Below are positions 17,935 to 24,818 of a stretch of DNA of 41,627 bases, in pieces. A program made the position numbers and the translations under genes. The stretch's first letter is position 1, and each line of letters begins with the position of its first letter. The notes under the pieces were generated by a model that was not told where the DNA came from, made no database searches, and was given only the letters and a program-made list of their open reading frames with translations. Source of the stretch: Phycisphaerales bacterium (GTDB lineage: Bacteria; Planctomycetota; Phycisphaerae; Phycisphaerales; UBA1924); contig JAESRA010000139.1 in NCBI GenBank assembly GCA_016764895.1, positions 1 through 41,627 on the forward strand, in the 5' to 3' direction.

Positions 17935-18017
17935 TTTCGGATACCTCAATGTATGCCGAACGCCTAGCCGTTTGACCAGGCGTCGGGGCTTCAAGTGAAC
18001 ATATTGTAGCAGAACTT

Positions 18018-18059
18018 AAATGCCATCACCGAAACATCTATTGCCCGGCGGTGGCATTT
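18018..18059 (-). terminator. Hairpin after the 4-heme cytochrome gene
   Basis: AAATGCCA and TGGCATTT form an 8-base inverted repeat, with further pairing of CCG/CGG inside, 12 bases past the stop of the 4-heme gene. There is no long T run, so it may be an attenuator or a transcript-stabilising hairpin between the 4-heme gene and the conduit operon, not a full terminator. Confidence 0.4.
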
Positions 18060-18070
18060 AGAGATGGTGC

Positions 18071-18718
18071 TTACTTGATGTGGCAGCTCAAGCACAGGGC
18101 ACTTGAGTTGTTTGTCATCCGAAGTTGATGGTCATATCCCTTGTAGTGAGGGGTGTGGCATGTCATGCAACCAACGACATAATCGAGGGTTCCATCAACA
18201 TTCATTTCACGGAGCTTCAACTCGCCATTGGGGCCGAGTTTGTGGTTTGCATCGGCGGGTTGCCATCTGCTTGAGCCTTCTTCTAGATAGACTGCATCAC
18301 GACCGATTGGATGATCGTCAGCCAGATCGGTGCCGATTTTTTCATCACCGTTGATGAAGATGGACCCAACCGAACCGCCGTATGCATCAAGAGCAATTGT
18401 CCCGTCATGGCAGCTCATGCAAAGACGGCTAAGCTTGTCAAACGCAGCGTCTCCATCATCTGGACCAGCATCATAAGTATTGCCATCATACATGGTGTAC
18501 ACGGCTGTGGTTAATGTATGATTCCACAACCATCCGACTGGTTCGCCGGATTCATCGACAACGGCATTGTGGGGGGTATGGCATGGCTTACAGATTTCTC
18601 CACCAGCCCATCCTGTCCCACTAAAGTCGTGCGCTTCACCAACCATGGATTGACCCAAAGCAGGTGATGCAAGAAGTGCCGCAAATGTCCCCGAAAAGAG
18701 CAGTGTGCGGAGTTTCAT
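18071..18718 (-). CDS. 4-heme cytochrome c
   Basis: 215 residues with a clear signal peptide (ending ASPALGQ) and a strong AGGAG ribosome binding site. Four heme motifs: CKPCH, CMSCH, CMTCH, CLSCH. The text CHTPHNA, LWNH, CMSCHDGTIALDAYGG and IGTDLADDHPI matches the start of the 12-heme protein closely, so the two share an ancestral module. It should be a soluble periplasmic electron shuttle. It has a sigma-54 promoter about 95 bases upstream and lies head-to-head with the 6-heme gene. It may be the first gene of a transcript that continues into the conduit operon past the hairpin at 18018-18059. Confidence 0.9.
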   Translation of the reverse strand: MKLRTLLFSGTFAALLASPALGQSMVGEAHDFSGTGWAGGEICKPCHTPHNAVVDESGEPVGWLWNHTLTTAVYTMYDGNTYDAGPDDGDAAFDKLSRLCMSCHDGTIALDAYGGSVGSIFINGDEKIGTDLADDHPIGRDAVYLEEGSSRWQPADANHKLGPNGELKLREMNVDGTLDYVVGCMTCHTPHYKGYDHQLRMTNNSSALCLSCHIK

Positions 18719-18811
18719 GATTAATCTCCTATTCCTTATTTGTTGTATGGCAAATTAAGGTGAGGAGACCATCTCCGATCCGCATTTGCCCGGATTGAAC
18801 ACTTAAGGATG

Positions 18812-18827
18812 TGCAAATCCCGTACCA
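18812..18827 (-). promoter_or_regulatory. Sigma-54 promoter of the 4-heme cytochrome gene
   Basis: The - strand reads TGGTACGGGATTTGCA: one mismatch to TGGCAC-N5-TTGCA, GG-N10-GC spacing exact, 15-base core identical to the site at 9678-9693. The start of transcription should be near 18801, about 80 bases before the ATG at 18718. It is flanked by GGATGTG and CACATCC, which form an inverted repeat around it. The 339-base divergent gap holds no other gene. Confidence 0.8.
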
Positions 18828-18938
18828 CATCCGCAACACCTAAAACCAGCGATTACAAGCTGATACGAGGGTTTTTTGTTTATGAGCGAACACCAATTCC
18901 GTAATCTAAGAACTGACCCCCGATAAAGTTCCCATGGT

Positions 18939-18951
18939 TCGGATGATCCGA
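18939..18951. promoter_or_regulatory. Palindrome TCGGATGATCCGA, candidate activator site
   Basis: A perfect 13-base palindrome about 110 bases upstream of the sigma-54 promoter at 18812-18827. That is the usual distance for NtrC-type enhancer sites. I found no second good copy near the other sigma-54 promoters, so the assignment is weak. Confidence 0.25.
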
Positions 18952-19057
18952 CTGTACGGATACCAGACACCAAAACTTCAAATTGCGACGAGGTCTTCCC
19001 AAACCCGGGCAACTCATGGCCGATGGGGCTCCAAAGTGGAGGGAGAACGCCTTGGGC

Positions 19058-19915
19058 ATGCCAAAAATACCAATTCTCAATACCGATAAAAACGGAACTT
19101 TCAGCGTCTACGGAGGGCTCGTTCTCGCATTCATTGGGCTTGCGGGAGCTGGAACTCTTGTTGAATCCGAATCGGCATCCGCTCAAGTCCCAGAGTTTGT
19201 CCACGATCGGTATTCTTTAGAGAGCATGTCCGGGCGGGGCAGCAGCCCATGCCTGGATTGCCATACCTTTGACCCGCTGTTTTCTCACCCTGTCGAGGTT
19301 GTGCCCCCGCCATCGATGGCCGTGCCTGCGGGCCTCCCGCTGATCAACGGGATGGTGACCTGCGTCACATGTCATTCCAACGCCGATGGCAGCCACCTCT
19401 CCACCACTCCCGGCCAAGGCGGCGATGAACATCTGAGCTACACCATTACAGGCGCCGGGCTTTGTATCCAGTGCCATGATTCCAATAACTACACGGCACA
19501 GGACATGCATGCCAGATCAACCCAATTTGCTCACCTACCACATTCAACAGGCGGGCAAGGCCGACGAACCGCCTCGTCGGGGGCGATTCCTGATTGGCTC
19601 GACTCCGAAAGCGACTCCTGCATGACCTGTCATGATGGAGCGATGGCCAGCGGGTCGGGAACTTTCAGTGGTTTGTCAGGGAGTTCGGTGTATAACCTCT
19701 CCGACTCTGAGCATCCCCTCGGGGCGTACCGGCTCTCCAATCCATCGGACGCCGACGGCCCGCTCAAGCCGATTTCAATGCTCGATCATCGGATTCGCCT
19801 ATTCGACAACCAGGTCGGATGCGGATCATGCCACAGCGTCTACTCTGGACAGAGCGATCTGCTGGTCATGTCCAACGAGGGAAGCCAGTTGTGTCTTGGA
19901 TGCCACGAATACTGA
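19058..19915 (+). CDS. 6-heme cytochrome c
   Basis: The start at MPKIPILNT (285 residues) gives a proper signal peptide ending near ASAQVPE; GGAGGGAG lies 12 bases upstream, a little far. The ORF track start at 18983 would put 25 polar residues before it. Heme motifs: CLDCH, CVTCH, CIQCH, CMTCH, CGSCH, CLGCH. The second half (SCMTCHDGAMASG, SDSEHPLG, CGSCHSVYSGQSDLLVMSNEGSQLCLGCH) follows the plan of the 4-heme protein across the divergent promoter region. It is probably a periplasmic electron carrier. It may have its own promoter in the 18719-19057 gap; I saw no clear one on the + strand. A weak inverted repeat only follows the stop, so its terminator is not identified. Confidence 0.85.
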   Translation: MPKIPILNTDKNGTFSVYGGLVLAFIGLAGAGTLVESESASAQVPEFVHDRYSLESMSGRGSSPCLDCHTFDPLFSHPVEVVPPPSMAVPAGLPLINGMVTCVTCHSNADGSHLSTTPGQGGDEHLSYTITGAGLCIQCHDSNNYTAQDMHARSTQFAHLPHSTGGQGRRTASSGAIPDWLDSESDSCMTCHDGAMASGSGTFSGLSGSSVYNLSDSEHPLGAYRLSNPSDADGPLKPISMLDHRIRLFDNQVGCGSCHSVYSGQSDLLVMSNEGSQLCLGCHEY

Positions 19916-20107
19916 TCCACGCTCATTCTGTTGGTTCCCGCGCATAAGAGCCCATATCTGGTCAAAATCTCAGATTTAGGACGAGCCGGGGTATCGAAGC
20001 CCGCTTGAGTCAAGAAGGGTTGCCACCATCGGCCTCTCTCGGCGACCAGCCCACCATATTCACAGCCCACCGCCCCTCCAATTTCATCTTGTTGATCAAG
20101 AATACAC

Positions 20108-20124
20108 TGGCACAGTTCTTGCAT
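20108..20124 (+). promoter_or_regulatory. Sigma-54 promoter upstream of the ccmC operon
   Basis: TGGCACAGTTCTTGCAT is a perfect match to TGGCAC-N5-TTGCAT with GG-N10-GC spacing. Transcription should start near 20133, 86 bases before the ATG at 20219. It lies in the 303-base gap 19916-20218, which holds no gene that I can see; a repeated GTTCTGTAGA element follows the promoter at about 20144-20165. Confidence 0.8.
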
Positions 20125-20218
20125 ACCAGTGTGGTGCTGGTGTTCTGTAGAGTTGTTCTGTAGAATTATCGCATAAGCAAACGAGTCCGGATCAATGAGG
20201 CGTACCGGGAGGCACCCA

Positions 20219-21358
20219 ATGAATGGCAGGCAACTGGCTTTGATTACTGGATTCTTTGGGGCCCTACTCGCTGGCGGCTCATTGGCGTCCATTCTGCCCC
20301 AAGCAACCTCAGCAATCAATGCACCTTCCAACAATGCGTCTTCCAACGATGCGCCTTCGGACAATGCACCTTCTGAATCAACACGCGGGTCGCTGGTCAT
20401 CCGGGCCATTCAGGGCACTCCGGGCGGGCCAGCGATCAAAAACATCGGTGTCGAAATCAGTCTCGTTTTCAAGAAGGCCGCCCCGCAGACGATTCATGCC
20501 CAACTCGATGAACACGGGATCGTGTATTTAAATGACATTCCGATCGACGCCGATGTGCGTCCAGTGATCCAGATCGACTACGCGGGTGTCACCTACCAAG
20601 AGGCCGGCGAGATTATGAGCCGGGCCAATCGTGAGCAATCCATCGAGGTGAAATGCTACGAGGTCACCAGTGACATTCCCCTGTGGACCATGCCCGTGCG
20701 GCAAGTGATGCTCTCACATGCACCGCAGGGTATCAAGGTGACCGAGATACTGGTAATCAAGAATCCAAGCGAACGAACCTGGCTGGGAACACCGAATCAT
20801 TCGAATCATTCGAATCATTCGAATCATTCGGATCATTCGGATCAGCCGGTCACGATGTCGGTGCGTTTGCCTCAAGGGGCCGAGCAGATCAAACTGGGAA
20901 CGGGTTTCCACGAATGGTGCTGCACAAGTATCGAGTCCGGCACGCTGATCAATCATCTGCCCATGATGCCCGACATCACGGAAATGAACTTCAGCTACAT
21001 CATCAACACAACAGACGGGACCTTCGATCTCAATATCATTGCACCTGCCGATATTGAGCAGATGGTTGTAATGGTCCCTGATGACATGCACGCCCACAGC
21101 ACCGATGGGCTCACCCTTGGCAAGACCGAACTGATCGCCGACACCACCGTACGATACTACACGGTTTCGGATGCCTCCAAGGGTGATACCGCCCGGTTGG
21201 AACTCAGCGGACTTTCCAGGATCAGGGCCGTCGCTGACAGTGCAAACACACCGGTGACCATCAATCCAAAGATGCTCTTCATAGTCGCCTGCGGAGTGAT
21301 TGTTCTCTTGGCTGGGAGCGTGATGGTGTATCAGATAAAAAGGAAAGCAAAGGCGTAA
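20219..21358 (+). CDS. Membrane-anchored protein of unknown function, His/Asn/Ser repeat, ccmC-linked
   Basis: I place the start at MNGRQLALI (379 residues), 6 bases after GGGAGG. It has a signal sequence, an Ala/Pro/Ser/Asn-rich linker made of 12-base imperfect repeats, a beta-sandwich-like region (residues about 60-145, similar in style to carboxypeptidase regulatory domains) and a second beta-rich domain (LVIKNPSERTWLG, MSVRLPQGAEQIKLGTGFHEWCC). One C-terminal membrane helix (about 350-370) ends in basic residues. Between them is an (NHS)4-DHS tract. I do not recognise the family. It is the first gene after a perfect sigma-54 promoter and directly precedes ccmC, so a role in heme or cytochrome handling at the outer face of the inner membrane is possible. 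The His tract could bind metal or heme; that is a guess. Confidence 0.7.
   Translation: MNGRQLALITGFFGALLAGGSLASILPQATSAINAPSNNASSNDAPSDNAPSESTRGSLVIRAIQGTPGGPAIKNIGVEISLVFKKAAPQTIHAQLDEHGIVYLNDIPIDADVRPVIQIDYAGVTYQEAGEIMSRANREQSIEVKCYEVTSDIPLWTMPVRQVMLSHAPQGIKVTEILVIKNPSERTWLGTPNHSNHSNHSNHSDHSDQPVTMSVRLPQGAEQIKLGTGFHEWCCTSIESGTLINHLPMMPDITEMNFSYIINTTDGTFDLNIIAPADIEQMVVMVPDDMHAHSTDGLTLGKTELIADTTVRYYTVSDASKGDTARLELSGLSRIRAVADSANTPVTINPKMLFIVACGVIVLLAGSVMVYQIKRKAKA
20794..20844 (+). repeat. 9-base tandem repeat GAATCATTC inside the ccmC-linked gene
   Basis: Four perfect GAATCATTC units, one GGATCATTC and a partial sixth unit. It is in frame and encodes Asn-His-Ser repeats. Unit number can change by slippage without breaking the reading frame. 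Confidence 0.9.
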
Positions 21359-21473
21359 GCGAATGCATTTATGGCATCATTCATACAAGGAACACACCGG
21401 GGACAGACCGCGATGGCTTGTTTTTATAAAGAATGTAGCTGGCGAGCTGAGGCGCCGGATCGGTGAAGGGGAC

Positions 21474-22187
21474 ATGCTCACTGCACATCGGACATTTCTG
21501 ACGACAGGATACTGGATTCTGACTGGCCTGCTGTTCGTGTGCGGGCTTGCGATGCTGGCGATCACGCCTTCATCTCAAGAAGCTTTCGGCCCTGCACAAA
21601 AAATCTTCTTTATCCATCTCCCCACCGCGATCTGCACTTTTATCGCCGCGTCAACATTGTTTATTGCCAGCGTTGGCTACCTCTGGTCACGCACCATGAA
21701 ATGGGACGACCTGGCCAACGCATCGGGCAAAGTGACCGTGCTGCTCTGCACGATCGTGCTTTTGACAGGCATCATCTGGGGCAAGAGTGAATGGGGGTCT
21801 TGGTGGACATGGAGCCCGCGTCTGACATTCAGCTTGGTGCTATGGGTCCTCTACATTGTCTACCTGATCATCCGTCCAATGATTCATTCTCCGACAAGGA
21901 GGGCCACCATCAGTGCCGTGTACGGGCTGGCAGCCTTCATCGATGTCCCACTTGTGTATATGTCGGTCAAGCTCATACCCGACATCCATCCATCATCTGT
22001 GGAACTCGATCCAACCATGCAGATCACACTGTTGATCTGGTTCTTGGCGATCCCACTGATGACGGCGGGGCTTATTGCCGCTGGCTGCTCGCTCAACACA
22101 CGAGAACGGGCGATGCTGGAAACATCGGCAACCAACACCCAAAGCCAACAAGAACCAATCAATACAAACACAGGGAGCCCGTCATGA
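21474..22187 (+). CDS. ccmC: CcmC-like heme handling protein
   Basis: The start at MLTAHRTFL gives 237 residues, near the usual CcmC size, with AAGGGG upstream; the ATG at 21363 (274 residues) is also possible and would follow the previous stop by 4 bases. Six membrane helices are visible. The heme-binding tryptophan-rich segment is WGSWWTWSPRLT, where CcmC normally has W-D; here the aspartate is replaced by serine. The two histidine regions expected as heme ligands are present (IFFIHLPTA and DIHPSS). CcmC passes heme to the chaperone CcmE in System I, yet no ccmE, ccmA, ccmB or ccmF is in the window. It overlaps the ccmD-like gene by four bases. It may supply heme alongside the two CcsA systems here, or the other ccm genes may lie elsewhere. 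Confidence 0.85.
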   Translation: MLTAHRTFLTTGYWILTGLLFVCGLAMLAITPSSQEAFGPAQKIFFIHLPTAICTFIAASTLFIASVGYLWSRTMKWDDLANASGKVTVLLCTIVLLTGIIWGKSEWGSWWTWSPRLTFSLVLWVLYIVYLIIRPMIHSPTRRATISAVYGLAAFIDVPLVYMSVKLIPDIHPSSVELDPTMQITLLIWFLAIPLMTAGLIAAGCSLNTRERAMLETSATNTQSQQEPINTNTGSPS

Positions 22188-22291
22188 ATGGCTATCTCCT
22201 CCTTGGATACGCCGTAAGTCTTGTGCTGATGTGGGGCTACGCCATGCAGTTATACCGAAAATCACGCAACCTCCGTTTGCAGAAGCGATAG
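22184..22291 (+). CDS. ccmD: CcmD-like small membrane protein
   Basis: 35 residues (MNGYLLLGYAVSLVLMWGY...), too short for the ORF track. The ATG overlaps the ccmC stop (ATGA) and GGGAG lies 7 bases upstream. One membrane helix is followed by a basic tail (YRKSRNLRLQKR), the standard layout of CcmD, which stabilises CcmC and the heme-CcmE complex. Position and topology are the evidence; sequence conservation in this family is low. Confidence 0.75.
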   Translation: MNGYLLLGYAVSLVLMWGYAMQLYRKSRNLRLQKR

Positions 22292-22353
22292 ATTTGATCA
22301 CTTTGTGGGTATCTTCTTTATAGAGAGATACGACACAGAAAGGAAAGAACTCG

Positions 22354-22965
22354 ATGACCCGAACTCTTACACGAACAGCACTAGTCGTAATAGCAGGAGC
22401 GACGACATTTATGATCGCTGCGACCTCAGGGCAACCCGAACTCCCGGCCGGACACCCAAAAGTCAGCACGCCAAAACAAGCGGCCGCCGAATCAAACGCC
22501 GATCCTGCCGATGTTCAATCAACTGATGCGGTCATCGATGCGTACTACGCATCGATCTCAGGCGGCATCGACGAGCCGCGGGACTGGGATCGGTTCTTAT
22601 CCTTGTTCATGCCCGATGCACAGTTCATCGTCTCAAGGATGGTCAACGGAGAATCGATCCCTCTTGCGTTGAGTGCCCAAGAGTTTGTGGATTCGAACCG
22701 GACCTATTTCGAGCGAGGCGGGTATTTCGAAAAAGATATTCACCGGAAAACCAACACCTTTGGGAACATCTCGCAGGTCTTTAGCACCTACGCATCAAGG
22801 CGATCCTTGGACGACCCCAAACCCTACTCTCGCGGCATCAACAGCGTGCAACTGATGAAGACCGGGGGTCGGTGGTGGATCGCCACCATCATGTGGGAAT
22901 CCGAACGGGCCGATTCAAACCCGATCCCCGCCAGATACCTCCCCGCGGTGACCATGGACGATTGA
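22354..22965 (+). CDS. Exported NTF2/SnoaL-like protein
   Basis: 203 residues with a signal peptide (ending near IAATSGQ) and AAAGGAAAG upstream of the ATG. After a 35-residue linker, the text STDAVIDAYYASISGGIDEPRDWDRFLSLFMPDAQFIV and the later GGRWWIATIMWESE are characteristic of the NTF2/SnoaL/DUF4440 cone fold, which can bind small ligands or act as a simple enzyme. No catalytic residues can be assigned by eye. It is the last gene of the + strand operon, 62 bases after ccmD and just before the bidirectional terminator. Its link to heme maturation rests on position only. Confidence 0.65.
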   Translation: MTRTLTRTALVVIAGATTFMIAATSGQPELPAGHPKVSTPKQAAAESNADPADVQSTDAVIDAYYASISGGIDEPRDWDRFLSLFMPDAQFIVSRMVNGESIPLALSAQEFVDSNRTYFERGGYFEKDIHRKTNTFGNISQVFSTYASRRSLDDPKPYSRGINSVQLMKTGGRWWIATIMWESERADSNPIPARYLPAVTMDD

Positions 22966-23025
22966 AGGTAGCCCATCACCCGGCATCATGATCTTGAACC
23001 ACGCAACCAAAGAAAGACTCGCGAA

Positions 23026-23065
23026 AAAGACCCGCGACAAGCAAATGTACTTGTCGCGGGTCTTT
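23026..23065. terminator. Bidirectional terminator between convergent operons
   Basis: AAAGACCCGCGACAAG pairs perfectly with CTTGTCGCGGGTCTTT: 16 base pairs around an 8-base loop. The A-rich run before and the TTT after make it work in both directions, closing the ccmC operon and the lipoprotein-resB-ccsA operon. Confidence 0.9.
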
Positions 23066-23102
23066 GTAGATTCATCATATCAAAAGGCCCAAAGCCCGCG
23101 AA

Positions 23103-24818
23103 CTATTCAACCGACTCGGGGGCGGGTTTGGGCGCAACTGTCGGTTTGGAAAACTTGCTTCTCCAGAGAGCCATGGGGATCATGCCAATGGACATCATCG
23201 CCAGTTGGCTGATCACAAACACGGACAACCAAAAGATTGCCGAGTTGGTGAAGCCGTAGGAGTGAAGCCCTACACCGAGCATGTTGGTTCCAAACCATGA
23301 CCATGCGGTGACGATGTTGCCAAAAATTGCGAGTTGGACCAATCCGCGGTCGCGGATCATTCCGCCCCAGCGTGCGTGGAGGATCAGCAGGTTCCAGAGG
23401 ACGATCAGAGCGGCGCCGTTTTCTTTGGCGTCCCAGCCCCAGAAGCGTCCCCAAGACTGATCGGCCCAGATGCCTCCAAGGACGGTACCCACGAAGCTGG
23501 TCACTGTTGCAAAGCAGATCACGCCATAGATCATTTTGGCCATTGACTTTCCGTGTTCACGATCAAGCATTTTGGTGAAAACACCCAGAAGCACATAAGC
23601 AATGCCCATGAACCCAGCAAAGAAGGTGGCGGAGTATCCAATGGTGATGACAACCACATGGGTGGTGAGCCAGAAGTTTGAATCCAGCACGGCCTGCATC
23701 ATTTCCATGGTGTCGCCGGAACTGCCGAGGTTGTGGGCCACAATCAGCGTACTGAATCCGATGACCGAAGCCATGATCCCACCGAGGCCGAGTTTCATTT
23801 GACGATCTATGATGAGCCCGATGAGGATACTGCCCCATCCAGTGAAGACGGCCGAAGAATAGAGGTTGGTAATCGGTGGACGACCCTGGAGATACACCCG
23901 ACTTGCAAGGCCGATGGTCATCACCACAAAGGCAACCCAGATCATCGCCGTCATTGAGCCGAGCAACGACCTAGACCAATCCGGCTTGGTGAGCTGCGTG
24001 CTGAGCATTCCAAAGCACCCAAAGAGGAATGCCAGCAGCAAGAGTGTCGAGGCAATTATGAACGGCTGAACCTGGTTGAATATGACCTCGTAACGAGATT
24101 TGCGAGCGTCGTAGGAAATGTGGCTATCGACCAATTCCTTGAACTCACCAAGGCGAGCATTGAATGTCTCGGGTTCGTTGTTTCTGAAGGCCTGGAGCAC
24201 GCTGAGCAAGGCGCGTGCATCGGCATCACTCGGATTCTCGTTGAGAACCGAGACAAATGATCGCCAGTCATCGCCGGTTGTCAACGGCGGCACAAGATAC
24301 GGCCTGACGAGCTGTGAGAGTTCACTGAAGATCATCATCCGTTGGTTGAGCACCAGTATGGCGCGTTGGAACGGGTCCCTTGCCTTGGCCTTCACTTTGC
24401 TTGCGAGCATCGCTTGCTCGTTAATTTCGTTTCCGGCGGCGCGGAGTTCGTCAAATGAGAAGCGTATGCGTTGCTCATTTTCAAGCCCGATCACAACGAG
24501 TACATCGGGATGGTCTATCCGAAAGACTTCTCGTTTGACCGATCTTTCGGGATTGGTGATGAGTTCAATGTACCATTCGATCGCAGTAATATTGCCGTCG
24601 TCGGTTTGGATGCTTTGGCGGCCGCTGATGTTCATCAGACTGTTGCGAGCAACGGTGTCGAGGGGCTTGGTGCGTCCGTGAGCCGAGACTGGTATCTGGC
24701 GGAAGGTATTGAAATCATACGGGCTGTCGATTTTCTCTGGGCGAGCGAGCTTCTGCCCGGCGTAGACAATCGACAAGACCAATACGATCCATGGGAGTAG
24801 TTGTTGTAGCTTTTTCAT
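23103..24818 (-). CDS. ccsA: CcsA/ResC-type cytochrome c heme lyase subunit (second copy)
   Basis: The start at MKKLQQLLP (571 residues) shares a base with the resB stop (TAATG); the ORF track extension runs into resB. After an N-terminal helix there is a periplasmic domain with HGRTKPLDTVARN, the same motif type as in the other CcsA (RIMPMDTLARN), up to about residue 255. The membrane part carries WGRFWGWDAKENGA near residue 470 and histidines in LTTHVVVI, LHARWGG and GLHSYGF. It ends in a Pro/Ala-rich tail. Function: heme export and attachment to CXXCH sites together with ResB. With ccsA at 3710-5407 it makes two full-length CcsA proteins in one cluster, clearly diverged from each other, so they may serve different cytochromes. 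Confidence 0.92.
   Translation of the reverse strand: MKKLQQLLPWIVLVLSIVYAGQKLARPEKIDSPYDFNTFRQIPVSAHGRTKPLDTVARNSLMNISGRQSIQTDDGNITAIEWYIELITNPERSVKREVFRIDHPDVLVVIGLENEQRIRFSFDELRAAGNEINEQAMLASKVKAKARDPFQRAILVLNQRMMIFSELSQLVRPYLVPPLTTGDDWRSFVSVLNENPSDADARALLSVLQAFRNNEPETFNARLGEFKELVDSHISYDARKSRYEVIFNQVQPFIIASTLLLLAFLFGCFGMLSTQLTKPDWSRSLLGSMTAMIWVAFVVMTIGLASRVYLQGRPPITNLYSSAVFTGWGSILIGLIIDRQMKLGLGGIMASVIGFSTLIVAHNLGSSGDTMEMMQAVLDSNFWLTTHVVVITIGYSATFFAGFMGIAYVLLGVFTKMLDREHGKSMAKMIYGVICFATVTSFVGTVLGGIWADQSWGRFWGWDAKENGAALIVLWNLLILHARWGGMIRDRGLVQLAIFGNIVTAWSWFGTNMLGVGLHSYGFTNSAIFWLSVFVISQLAMMSIGMIPMALWRSKFSKPTVAPKPAPESVE

Noticed and set aside
17995-18070. Sigma-54 promoter directly before the conduit operon
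   Set aside because: TGGCATTTAAGTTCTGC looks similar but has 12 bases between GG and GC, not 10; a TACAAT box nearby lacks a good -35.
20794-20844. Tandem repeat as a CRISPR array
   Set aside because: Units are 9 bases with no spacers and lie in frame inside a gene.
21363-21473. Longer ccmC start at 21363
   Set aside because: Possible, but it adds 37 polar residues not usual in CcmC; the ATG at 21474 has AAGGGG and a normal N-terminus. Not excluded.
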